DNA of 64,000 nucleotides, taken from contig MNSZ01000057.1 of the NCBI GenBank assembly GCA_001916715.1, forward strand, positions 28,421 to 92,420, read 5' to 3'. Positions within the stretch are counted from its first letter, which is position 1. Each line of letters begins with the position of its first letter. Position numbers and translations under genes: made by a program. The notes beneath the pieces are model-generated. The model ran no database searches. It saw only the letters and a program-made list of their open reading frames with translations, and was not told the origin of the DNA. Below are positions 26,391 to 34,201 of this stretch, piece by piece. This DNA comes from Firmicutes bacterium CAG:24053_14. GTDB lineage: Bacteria > Bacillota > Clostridia > Oscillospirales > Oscillospiraceae.

Positions 26391-26421
26391 TTGAAATTTA
26401 AAAAATATGTGCTATTATAAT
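26391..26421 (+). promoter_or_regulatory. groESL promoter
   Basis: TTGAAA at 26391-26396 and the overlapping -10 candidates TATTAT (26413, spacer 16) and TATAAT (26416, spacer 19) lie directly before the CIRCE operator. Confidence 0.75.
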
Positions 26422-26428
26422 AACCGAG

Positions 26429-26455
26429 TTAGCACTCAGAACGAAAGAGTGCTAA
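26429..26455. promoter_or_regulatory. CIRCE operator (HrcA binding site)
   Basis: TTAGCACTC-N9-GAGTGCTAA is an exact CIRCE consensus, and the pairing extends five bases further on each side (CCGAG/CTCGG). HrcA repressor binds here and is released by heat stress; hrcA itself is not in the window. Confidence 0.98.
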
Positions 26456-26504
26456 CTCGGTCGAATTTTTTTGTTTGTATATTATTCAATTGGAGGTATA
26501 TATG

Positions 26505-26789
26505 ATGAAACTCAAGCCTTTGGCAGACAGAGTAGTGCTCGTGCAGTCTAAAGCCGAGGAAAAGACCCAGAGCGGTATCTTCCTTGCGGCATCTGCGCAG
26601 GAAAAGCCCGAGATATATGAAGTCATCGAGGTAGGCCCCGGCGGCATAGTTGACGGCAACGAGGTAAAGATGGAAGTTAAGGTCGGCGAAAAGGTTCTCG
26701 TCGGCAAGTACAGCGGCAGCAAGATAAAGCTTGATGAATCGGAATACACCATCGTTCGTCAGAGCGACATTCTCGCTATCGTAGAATAA
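26505..26789 (+). CDS. groES: co-chaperonin GroES
   Basis: The 94-residue protein has the GroES fold signatures KPLADRVVL, a mobile loop with SGIFL, and the GGIVDGNEV turn. It caps the GroEL ring. Two adjacent ATG codons (26502, 26505) are possible; I chose the second because it lies 8 bases from GGAGG. It is followed by groEL after 15 bases and is under CIRCE control. Confidence 0.98.
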   Translation: MKLKPLADRVVLVQSKAEEKTQSGIFLAASAQEKPEIYEVIEVGPGGIVDGNEVKMEVKVGEKVLVGKYSGSKIKLDESEYTIVRQSDILAIVE

Positions 26790-26804
26790 GGAGGCGCTTA
26801 CATC

Positions 26805-28433
26805 ATGGCAAAACAGATTATTTTCGGCGAAGAAGCACGCAAGGCTATTGAGCGTGGCGTGAATCAGCTTGCAGATACGGTCAAGATCACCCTCGGCCCC
26901 AAGGGCCGCAACGTTGTGCTCGACAAGAAGTTCGGCGCACCGCTGATAACCAACGACGGCGTTACCATCGCAAAGGAGATCGAGCTTGAGGATCCGTTCG
27001 AGAACATGGGCGCTCAGCTTATAAAGGAAGTCTCCACCAAGACGAACGACGTGGCCGGCGACGGTACCACCAGCGCGACGGTTCTTGCTCAGGCAATGAT
27101 CAACGAGGGACTTAAAAACCTCGCAGCCGGCGCAAATCCCATGACCATGAAGCGCGGCATCAAGAAAGCTACCGACGCGGCCGTCGAAGCCATCCGCGCA
27201 AATTCCCAGCCCGTTTCCGGCAGCGGCGATATCGCCCGTGTCGGCGCTATCTCCAGCGGCGACGATGTCATCGGCACTCTGATCGCCGAGGCTATGGAGA
27301 AGGTCTCGCAGAACGGCGTTATCACCATTGAGGAGTCCAAGACCGCAGACACCTACAGCGAGGTCGTTGAAGGCATGCAGTTTGACCGCGGCTACCTCAG
27401 CCCCTACATGGCAACCGACACCGAGAAGATGGAAGCTGTTCTCGAGGACGCTCTCATCCTCATCACCGATAAGAAGGTCACCAATATTCAGGAGATCCTG
27501 CCCCTGCTCGAGCAGATCGTCAAGGCCGGAAGAAAGCTCCTCATCATTGCAGAGGACGTCGAGGGCGAGGCTCTTGCTACCATCATCCTCAACAAGCTGC
27601 GCGGCACCTTCACCTGCGTATGCGTCAAGGCTCCCGGCTTCGGCGACAGACGTAAGGAAATGCTCCAGGATATCGCAGTGCTCACCGGCGGCCAGGTCAT
27701 CTCCTCCGACCTCGGCATGGAGCTTAAGGACGCTCAGATCGAGATGCTCGGCCAGGCTCGCCAGGTCAAGGTCACCAAGGAAAACACCGTTATCGTTGAC
27801 GGCGCAGGCGAGGCGGCCGATATCAAGGCTCGCATCGCTCAGATAAGCGCTCAGATCGAGACTACCACCTCCGAGTACGACAAGGAAAAGCTCCAGGAGC
27901 GCCTTGCAAAGCTCTCCGGCGGCGTAGCTGTCATCAAGGTCGGCGCTGCGACCGAAACCGAGATGAAGGAAAAGAAGCTGCGCATCGAGGATGCACTCAA
28001 CGCGACCCGCGCAGCTGTTGAAGAAGGCATAGTCGCAGGCGGCGGCACGGCATATGTCGCGGCTGCAAAGGCTGCCGACGCGCTTGTCGCAACTCTCGAC
28101 GGCGACGAGAAGACCGGCGCATCCATCATCGCAAAGGCGCTGAGAGCACCTATCATGCAGATCGCTGCAAACGCAGGCCTCGAGGGTGCGGTCATCCTCG
28201 ACAAGGTCTACGGCAGCGACGAGGCTTCCTACGGCTTCGACGCAGCGGCCGAGCAGTACGGCAACATGATCCAGCTCGGAATCATCGACCCGACCAAGGT
28301 CTGCCGCAGCGCACTCGAAAACGCATCGAGCGTGGCTTCCATGGTCCTTACCACCGAGAGCCTCGTTACCGATATCCCCACTCCTCCGGCGCCCGTAGCT
28401 GCTCCTGCCGGCGGCGACATGGGCATGTACTAA
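26805..28433 (+). CDS. groEL: chaperonin GroEL
   Basis: The 542-residue protein shows the GroEL hallmarks KITLGPKGRNVVLD, the catalytic VAGDGTTSATVLAQA, and a Gly/Met-type tail ending GGDMGMY. It forms the ATP-driven folding chamber with GroES. AAGGAGG precedes the ATG. The large antisense frame over this gene is a codon-bias shadow. Confidence 0.99.
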   Translation: MAKQIIFGEEARKAIERGVNQLADTVKITLGPKGRNVVLDKKFGAPLITNDGVTIAKEIELEDPFENMGAQLIKEVSTKTNDVAGDGTTSATVLAQAMINEGLKNLAAGANPMTMKRGIKKATDAAVEAIRANSQPVSGSGDIARVGAISSGDDVIGTLIAEAMEKVSQNGVITIEESKTADTYSEVVEGMQFDRGYLSPYMATDTEKMEAVLEDALILITDKKVTNIQEILPLLEQIVKAGRKLLIIAEDVEGEALATIILNKLRGTFTCVCVKAPGFGDRRKEMLQDIAVLTGGQVISSDLGMELKDAQIEMLGQARQVKVTKENTVIVDGAGEAADIKARIAQISAQIETTTSEYDKEKLQERLAKLSGGVAVIKVGAATETEMKEKKLRIEDALNATRAAVEEGIVAGGGTAYVAAAKAADALVATLDGDEKTGASIIAKALRAPIMQIAANAGLEGAVILDKVYGSDEASYGFDAAAEQYGNMIQLGIIDPTKVCRSALENASSVASMVLTTESLVTDIPTPPAPVAAPAGGDMGMY

Positions 28434-28467
28434 GCCAACCCCCAATTTAATTGCTGAGCTATAAAAC

Positions 28468-28502
28468 AATAAACTCCGTACCGTTTCGGTACGGAGTTTA
28501 TT
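28468..28502. terminator. bidirectional terminator between groEL and the LysR gene
   Basis: A 15-bp perfect stem (AATAAACTCCGTACC and its complement) with a five-base loop separates the two convergent genes. Confidence 0.9.
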
Positions 28503-28522
28503 GCATACATAAGCGCAGGAGC

Positions 28523-29407
28523 TTATTGCAGATTGAAGTATTCCAGAACGATCTGGATGAACTTTTCCGTTGCGGGGGAGGGGCAGCGGCCCTTCTTGAC
28601 GGCTATCGCAACGTCGCGGTACTGCGGCGGATCAAGCTCCTTCAGGCGGATGTCAAACGGCATTCTGCCCGTCACAAGCTCCGAGAGAACTGCAACGCCA
28701 AGTCCGCTTTCGACCATAGCCATGATCGAGTAGTCGTCGTTAACGTCGCAGTAGGCGGTAACGGGTGTGTCGAGCATTGAATTGAGCTGAGCGAAAACCT
28801 TGGATACCTCGTTGTTTGCCTCGTCGGTGAGCTTTATGATGCGCTCCTCGCTGAAGCGCTTGAGCGGATATGACGGCGCATCCGCCAACGGATGATCCGG
28901 CGGCAGAACGGCAAGCATCCTGTCACGCATAAGTACAGTAACGTCAAGCTCCGGAGAATACGGTGCGCTTATGAAGCCGCAGTCGATCTCGCCTGCGCAC
29001 AGCGCCTCTTCGGTTTCGCTGTATTCCATGTTCTGAAGCTGGAACACTATCCTCGGATAGCGCTGCTCAAAGTTTTTGAGTATAGAGGGCAGGCACTGCG
29101 TCGAAAAGCTCGAGCATGAGCCGATGCGAATAAAACCGGTCTCCAAACCCTTGAGCGAATTTGCCTGCTCCTGCAAAGCTTCGTAATGGCTGCACAGATC
29201 TTTTATATAAGGCAGCAGCATCAGTCCGTCCGACGAAAGCGCCAGACCGCCGCGGCTGCGGCGAAGCAGATTGAGGTTCCATTCGTCCTCAAGGTCGGCA
29301 ACCATGCGGCTGACGGCCGACTGAGTGTATCCCATCGCCTCGGCTGCCTTGGTTATGCTGCCCATCTCCGCGACCCTGACAAATGCCTGGTATTTATGAA
29401 TTGCCAT
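28523..29407 (-). CDS. LysR-family transcriptional regulator
   Basis: The 294-residue protein has the LysR winged helix-turn-helix at 1-60 (GSITKAAEAMGYTQSAVSRMVADLE, visible as KAAEAMGYTQSAVSR) and a two-lobe effector domain. LysR proteins usually control a divergent gene; here the upstream divergent region holds a candidate small RNA and a repeat element rather than a protein gene, so the target may be the RNA or lie elsewhere. The ribosome site (GGGG) is weak. Confidence 0.92.
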   Translation of the reverse strand: MAIHKYQAFVRVAEMGSITKAAEAMGYTQSAVSRMVADLEDEWNLNLLRRSRGGLALSSDGLMLLPYIKDLCSHYEALQEQANSLKGLETGFIRIGSCSSFSTQCLPSILKNFEQRYPRIVFQLQNMEYSETEEALCAGEIDCGFISAPYSPELDVTVLMRDRMLAVLPPDHPLADAPSYPLKRFSEERIIKLTDEANNEVSKVFAQLNSMLDTPVTAYCDVNDDYSIMAMVESGLGVAVLSELVTGRMPFDIRLKELDPPQYRDVAIAVKKGRCPSPATEKFIQIVLEYFNLQ

Positions 29408-29543
29408 GACAAATACCCCAATTCCGAAAATGAATGATTCGCATAAGATAAATTCTAATACTTCATATTATATGCCGAAAAACGGCAGAATGCAACATGA
29501 TTTTGCATTCCGAAAAATCATATAAAACATGCGTAATATTCGC

Positions 29544-29572
29544 TTGAGTAATAAGCAAAAACGTAATATACT
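29544..29572 (+). promoter_or_regulatory. promoter of candidate sRNA
   Basis: TTGAGT (29544-29549) and TATACT (29567-29572) are 17 bases apart and would start transcription near 29579. Confidence 0.6.
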
Positions 29573-29578
29573 TTGATC

Positions 29579-29728
29579 ATAAAATAACGAAGCTTGAAAA
29601 AAGGTTAACGCCTTTTAGACATATTTCATCCATTCTTTCTCTCTCGTTACCGGGCCTCTCCATCCCGGTAACACCAACAATCTCCCGAAAACCGAGTGCC
29701 TTTATCGGCACTCGGTTTTCTTATTTTT
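29579..29728 (+). ncRNA. candidate small RNA with three hairpins and terminator
   Basis: Downstream of a good promoter there is no open frame but a compact series of structures: AAAAGG/CCTTTT (29599-29616), a pyrimidine-rich stretch, GTTACCGGG/CCCGGTAAC (29646-29672) with loop CCTCTCCAT, and a 14-bp terminator stem (29687-29720) followed by TTATTTTT. The CCTCTCC loop and a nearby TCTCCC are complementary to ribosome binding sites, a frequent feature of Gram-positive trans-acting sRNAs. I do not recognise a known family. It could instead be a leader of something destroyed by the element that follows. Confidence 0.55.
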
Positions 29729-30609
29729 AGAGACGCATTGACGCACCTACCAATACATTTATCTCTGGTAGCCCGGTTCGGAACAATGGTGGAAACCGTG
29801 GTTGCCGCGCCATACGTTGGTGCGATGCTGAGTTTTGCTGCGCACCCCTTTTGTCTTCCCCTTGCGGAGCTTGAGGGGAAGATGCCGCTTGCGGCAGATG
29901 AGGTGTAGATAAATCCGCGCCGTAGGCGCTACTTTGTTACAATATGTATCGGTTTTGCCGGAACTCAAATCCATAGCTGTAGGGAACGGATTTATCCGTT
30001 CCGTTGTGATGGTTTAGCCGGCAGTTCCCGGTCGGGCTGACGCAAAAACCGTATCGGTACAATGTAAAAGCGCCTCTAAAAAAGCGCCTCTAAAAATGTG
30101 TTTGCCTGACGGCAAAGATTAAAATAACACCTCATCCGTCACCAAAGGTGACACCTTCCCCTCAAGCTACGCAGGGGAAGGCAAAAAAGGGACGGTCTGT
30201 GACCGCCCCAATGAATAATGAATGATGAATAATTAATAGTGAATAGTGAATAATTGTGGTGTGCCTGCGCACTTTTTTAATTGCGCCTTTGCGCTGCTAC
30301 CGATACGATTTTTGCGTCAGCCCGACCATGGATTGCAGGCAAAACCGTGGCAACGGAACGGATGAATCCGTTCCCTACAAGCGACCGTTGGCCGCAGCAG
30401 AGAGCTGATAGCTGATAGTTAATAGTTTTTTTCAACCCCACGGCAGCAAAGCTGCCTGCTCCCCTTGACAGGTGAGCCAATGTGGTGCAGTGCAAAAAAT
30501 AAACGCTGCACTAACGTAACGCGAGGCACGCACGGTTTATTCCATTGTCTCCGGTCGGGCAACCGGAGATATACGTATTCGTAGGTGCGTCAATGCGCCT
30601 CTAAAAATA
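29722..30609. repeat. 888-bp non-coding foldback element with 35-bp terminal inverted repeats
   Basis: The ends (29722-29756 and 30575-30609) are inverted copies over 35 bases with two mismatches. The flanks read TA on both sides, as for TA-targeting elements. Inside are further inverted pairs: GTAGGGAACGG blocks near 29980 and 30370, GGTCGGGCTGACGC blocks near 30029 and 30320, and CTTCCCCT blocks at about 29857 and 30164. A partial copy of the end motif (GCGCCTCTAAAAA) occurs in tandem near 30071. No significant protein is encoded. It looks like a nested MITE-type or mosaic repeat that moved with the help of a transposase elsewhere. Confidence 0.75.
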
Positions 30610-30640
30610 TTGATAGTTAATTAATTAACATTACAAAACG

Positions 30641-30655
30641 TCATGTAATACATGA
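30641..30655. promoter_or_regulatory. palindromic operator candidate
   Basis: TCATGTA-A-TACATGA is a perfect 7-bp inverted repeat ending 12 bases upstream of the -35 box of the next promoter. A regulator dimer could bind here; which one is unknown. Confidence 0.45.
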
Positions 30656-30666
30656 ATTTTATTCGC

Positions 30667-30695
30667 TTGCTTAATGTGACTTTCGGTAGTATTAT
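30667..30695 (+). promoter_or_regulatory. promoter of small membrane protein gene
   Basis: TTGCTT (30667-30672) and TATTAT (30690-30695) are 17 bases apart, about 77 bases before the ATG. Confidence 0.6.
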
Positions 30696-30771
30696 GATAT
30701 CAGAAAGAGAAAGTTAAATCTCTGACAAGCATAAAAACCAATTCGAATATATTATAAAAGGAGTTTTTAAA

Positions 30772-30960
30772 ATGAGTAGCGAAGTAAAAAATTTCATCCG
30801 TAAGATCATATTCACCGTTATCGCTTTTGCAGCACTGTGCATCTTCTGCTTCGACATGTTTGGCTCCACCGGCAATTCGCACTTCGGCTTCCTGGCACTG
30901 CTCTTCCCGGTACTGGGTGTGCTTGAGTACATGCTGCCGACCCCCGATTTCACGAAATAA
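30772..30960 (+). CDS. small membrane protein (62 aa)
   Basis: The 62-residue protein has two hydrophobic segments (about 11-28 and 38-55) joined by a short polar loop with GSTGNSH, a basic N-terminal stretch (RK) and an ending PTPDFTK. AAAAGGAG precedes the ATG, and the gene has its own promoter and terminator, so it is likely real. I do not recognise the family. Confidence 0.7.
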   Translation: MSSEVKNFIRKIIFTVIAFAALCIFCFDMFGSTGNSHFGFLALLFPVLGVLEYMLPTPDFTK

Positions 30961-30996
30961 GATCTTCCACGATTTTAAACATTACCTATCCCTATT

Positions 30997-31031
30997 AAGA
31001 AATCCCGTCCGAGAGGGCGGGATTTCTTTTG
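30997..31031. terminator. bidirectional terminator
   Basis: A 14-bp stem (AAGAAATCCCGTCC and complement) with a GAGA loop and a following TTTT ends the small gene; on the other strand it lies at the end of the 31032 gene. Confidence 0.9.
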
Positions 31032-31796
31032 CTATCCGATATTTATTGTAAAGCAATTGGGGCTTGAAGCGAGGTCAAGCTCGCCGCCGTATTCCGAAAC
31101 GGCGACGGCCTCGTCGTTGCACGACAGCTTTATGCGGTTCGGGTCGTTTATAATAAGCCGTGAGCTATCGCAGGCTACTGTGCTCTCGTCGTTTAGCACA
31201 AGGATGCTGCTTGCGTTTTCAAGCGGATACTCAAGCCTCAGCTCGGCGCTCTGACCGGCCTTGGGCGTAAGCTCAATGACATAATAGGCAAAGCCCTCGC
31301 CGGAATTCGTGTCGGTTTCCAGCGCCGCTTTGCAGTATTTGCCGCTTTCGACGTCGGATGCAAAGGTGCTGCCGTCCACAAACGGCTGCTCGCCGACACC
31401 GTACCACCGGCCGGCGGCTTTACCGTCAAGCGTTATGCTGACGCGTTCGTCGTCGGATCTAAGATAGTTTACGGGGAAGAACACGCGGCGGCTCAGCTCC
31501 TCACTTCCGGTGTTTTTAAGGTGGTACACATCGGTCACGGTGACGAGCTGCGGCAGCGTGCGGCCCGTCGGCGCGTGCTTGAACGGCTCGCCGAAGTCGA
31601 GCGTAAGCGTTCTGTCCGCCGCTGCGTTTGTAAGCTTCTCGTCCGCGCCGAGCTGAACGACAAATTGAGCCTTTGAAACGTCGCCGGGCTTGGAATCAAG
31701 CGCCGCAGTCAGCACATGCGCCACATATGCCAGCAGCGCAATGCCGAGTACGGCGACAATGCCGCCTATGATGATTTTTCGCTTTGAGCTTTTCAT
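31032..31796 (-). CDS. membrane-anchored extracytoplasmic protein, unknown function
   Basis: The 254-residue protein begins with a basic stretch and one transmembrane helix (about 8-30), then an external beta-rich domain of about 220 residues. I see no catalytic motif. The ATG at 31796 has GCAGGAG upstream; an upstream TTG is a worse start. Single gene with its own terminator. Confidence 0.75.
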   Translation of the reverse strand: MKSSKRKIIIGGIVAVLGIALLAYVAHVLTAALDSKPGDVSKAQFVVQLGADEKLTNAAADRTLTLDFGEPFKHAPTGRTLPQLVTVTDVYHLKNTGSEELSRRVFFPVNYLRSDDERVSITLDGKAAGRWYGVGEQPFVDGSTFASDVESGKYCKAALETDTNSGEGFAYYVIELTPKAGQSAELRLEYPLENASSILVLNDESTVACDSSRLIINDPNRIKLSCNDEAVAVSEYGGELDLASSPNCFTINIG

Positions 31797-31890
31797 GGCG
31801 TTCAACTCCTGCTTAAAATTTGCGACATGTTATCAAATCTGTCATGACTTCATGATAGCTTGAAGCCGGAAAATTGTCAAGAAAATGAAA

Positions 31891-31930
31891 AAGCCCCCAC
31901 GTTGTGCCATTAGGCCTAACGTGGGGGCTT
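31891..31930 (-). terminator. terminator after nadE
   Basis: A 12-bp GC-rich stem AAGCCCCCACGT/ACGTGGGGGCTT, loop about 16 bases, followed on the minus strand by TTTTTC, ends the glyQS-ltaS-nadE operon. Confidence 0.9.
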
Positions 31931-31942
31931 AAAAAGTTTATA

Positions 31943-33847
31943 TTACTCTTTTGCAACGGTGTCGAGCGAGGCCATGAACAGGCTGTTTTCGGCATCCGAG
32001 GGGATGAGGAAGCCGGTTCTGGGCGAGACGGAGAATGCCTCGACGCTCGGGCCGTCCATCAGGCAGCTGCGCTTAAACTGCTGGCTGAAGTAGCGCTTGC
32101 AGTAGCTGCGGAGCCACTTGGTCAACTCCTCGTCAGTGAACTCGTCGCCGTAGGCGGCCTTTGCAAGACGCATGGTCTTTGCCGGGGAGAAGCCGCAGAT
32201 CATCATCTTGTGGGTGAAGAAGTCCTGCAGGCTGTAGGAGCCGACATTTTCCTCGCTCTTCTGCTCGATCTGATCGTCGTGGATCGGCAGCAGCTCGGGC
32301 GTTACGGGGCAGTCGAGAACATCCCACAGCGCATCGGCAAGTACCTTGTCCTCGGTGTGCTGGGCGATGTAGCGAACGCCTGCGCGAACCTGAGTCTTGG
32401 TCAGACCCATGTTCACGTCGTACATGCTGGTGTGGTCGCCGTTGTAGGTGCACCAGCCGTCAACGAACTCGCTGAGGTCCTCAGTGCCGACGTCAAGGCC
32501 GTTGACCTTGTTGGCGATATCCATGAGCACCTGCGTGCGCTCGCGCGCCTGAGCGTTCTCAAAAGCGATGGAGTAGTCGTCGTGCGCATGTCCGATATCG
32601 TCAAAGTGCTTATAAACGCTCTCGCCGATATCGATTACGCGGACCTCAGCGCCGACCTGCTCGGCAACGATGATGGCGTTGGACTTCGTGCGCGACGAGG
32701 TGCCGAAGCAGGGCAGGGTGCAGGCAACGACGTTTGTCGAGGGCAGACCCATGCGCTTGACGGCCTCGGCGCAGATCATAACGGTCAGGGTCGAGTCAAC
32801 GCCGCCGGAGATACCGACCACGCAGTGGTCAAGACCGGCGTAGGTCATGCGCTTTACAAGGCCGGATACCTGAATGTCGATCATGCGGCGGCAGTAGTTG
32901 CCCATGTCCTTTTCAAACTCGGGCAGATGCGGCAGCTTGCGATAAGTGCGCGTAAGCTCGGTTTCGCAGACCTCCTCGCCCCAGTAAAGCTCGGAGTGGC
33001 TGTATTTATACTGGCTTCTGCCGTATTTTCCGCTCTTGCGGCGGAGATTTTCGAGGTACTCAACGTCGATCTCGGAAACCACGAAGCAGTCCTCGCACTC
33101 GTCGGAGGCAAGCACCTCGCCGTTTTCGGCGACCATGCACAGCCCGGAGTAGACATTGTCGGTCGTGCTTTCACCCTTGCCGGGCGCGGCGAGAATAATG
33201 CCGCATTTGAGGTGCTTGGAGCGGTACTTGACAGACTCGGTAGCCTCAATGGTAGAGGTGACGGTGGCCGGGAAGGATGCGAGCGAGGCGATAACGGTAG
33301 CGCCGGCCAGAGCGTGACGCGCAGCCGGAGCGTCTATGGCGTCAGCGTCGGCACCCAGCTCTACCGCGACTGAAAGGCCGGGCAGCACATCGCTTGTAAA
33401 CAGCAGCTCGGTATCAAAGAACGCGTCGAACTTGCCGCAAACGGTCTCCTCGCCGCCCTCGTCGTCGGCAGCGGCAAACAGTGTGCCGTCGGTTTCGGAA
33501 CGGGGAACAAGGCCGAGAAGCTCGCCGTCGGAGATGACGGCCGCTACGCTGTACAGTGCGCCGCCGCGCGGAGCATAGGGCAGACCGACGATAACGAGCA
33601 TGTCGCTTCCGGCGCTGGCTTCGATTACCTTTTCAAGCGCTCTTTCGGCGCCTCGGAGAATGACGCTGTGACCTACAAGGTCATAGCAGGAGCAGCCGGT
33701 CAGCGTAAGCTCGGGGAAAACGAGAACTTTAACGCCCTTGTCGGCCGCTTTTTTCATGCACTCGATGACCTTGCCGGCGTTATATTCGGCGTCGGCTACC
33801 TTGATCATCGGAGATGCGGCAGCAACTTTAATAAATCCGTCTTTCAT
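31943..33847 (-). CDS. nadE: glutamine-dependent NAD+ synthase
   Basis: The 634-residue enzyme has an N-terminal nitrilase-type glutaminase domain (1-280, FPELTLTGCSCYDL) and a C-terminal synthetase domain with the PP-loop GISGGVDSTLT near 350. It converts deamido-NAD, ATP and glutamine to NAD+, the last step of NAD synthesis. I chose the ATG at 33847 (MKDGFIKVAAASP, the usual start of the family); a GTG directly after the upstream stop at 33856 is possible. It is the last gene of the operon. Confidence 0.95.
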   Translation of the reverse strand: MKDGFIKVAAASPMIKVADAEYNAGKVIECMKKAADKGVKVLVFPELTLTGCSCYDLVGHSVILRGAERALEKVIEASAGSDMLVIVGLPYAPRGGALYSVAAVISDGELLGLVPRSETDGTLFAAADDEGGEETVCGKFDAFFDTELLFTSDVLPGLSVAVELGADADAIDAPAARHALAGATVIASLASFPATVTSTIEATESVKYRSKHLKCGIILAAPGKGESTTDNVYSGLCMVAENGEVLASDECEDCFVVSEIDVEYLENLRRKSGKYGRSQYKYSHSELYWGEEVCETELTRTYRKLPHLPEFEKDMGNYCRRMIDIQVSGLVKRMTYAGLDHCVVGISGGVDSTLTVMICAEAVKRMGLPSTNVVACTLPCFGTSSRTKSNAIIVAEQVGAEVRVIDIGESVYKHFDDIGHAHDDYSIAFENAQARERTQVLMDIANKVNGLDVGTEDLSEFVDGWCTYNGDHTSMYDVNMGLTKTQVRAGVRYIAQHTEDKVLADALWDVLDCPVTPELLPIHDDQIEQKSEENVGSYSLQDFFTHKMMICGFSPAKTMRLAKAAYGDEFTDEELTKWLRSYCKRYFSQQFKRSCLMDGPSVEAFSVSPRTGFLIPSDAENSLFMASLDTVAKE

Positions 33848-33856
33848 TTTGATCAC

Positions 33857-34201
33857 TCATTTCTCTGATTTTTGTATGTCAAATAAAGCTTTGCCATAAT
33901 AGTGATAGATTATCTGCGACGATGCGTCAAAGCTCTCGGGAGCGATGATGATCGTTATTTTGTCTCCGCTCCGGCGGCAGTCCTCGATGCCGTCAACAAG
34001 CGGAAGAAGATTTGTTTTCAGCTCCTGCTCGAACTCGTCAAGATGCTCTGAGTAATACTCCGTTGTCTGCGGACAGGTATATTTATCGCCCAGCGGAGCT
34101 TTGCTCGTGAAGCAGAACACCATGAATACGGCGAACAGAATGAGGAATAGTACGCAGCCGAAGGGTTTGATGGCTTTTACAAAGCTCTGTCCTGCTGTCA
34201 T
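33857..34201 (-). CDS. small membrane-anchored protein downstream of LTA synthase
   Basis: A 114-residue protein with one transmembrane helix (about 12-32) and an external acidic domain of about 75 residues. Its ATG overlaps the stop of the upstream ltaS-like gene (ATGA), implying translational coupling. Not recognised; the tight link suggests an accessory role in teichoic acid synthesis, as inference. Confidence 0.75.
   Translation of the reverse strand: MTAGQSFVKAIKPFGCVLFLILFAVFMVFCFTSKAPLGDKYTCPQTTEYYSEHLDEFEQELKTNLLPLVDGIEDCRRSGDKITIIIAPESFDASSQIIYHYYGKALFDIQKSEK

Noticed and set aside
26436..28469. 677-codon open frame antisense to groES-groEL
   Set aside because: It mirrors the codon bias of groEL, has no ribosome site and no recognisable protein; groEL itself is certain.
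29722..30609. CRISPR-like or IS element
   Set aside because: There are no regularly spaced direct repeats and no transposase frame; the organisation is nested inverted repeats.
31904..33373. 489-codon frame antisense to nadE
   Set aside because: Shadow frame; nadE motifs are clear on the other strand.
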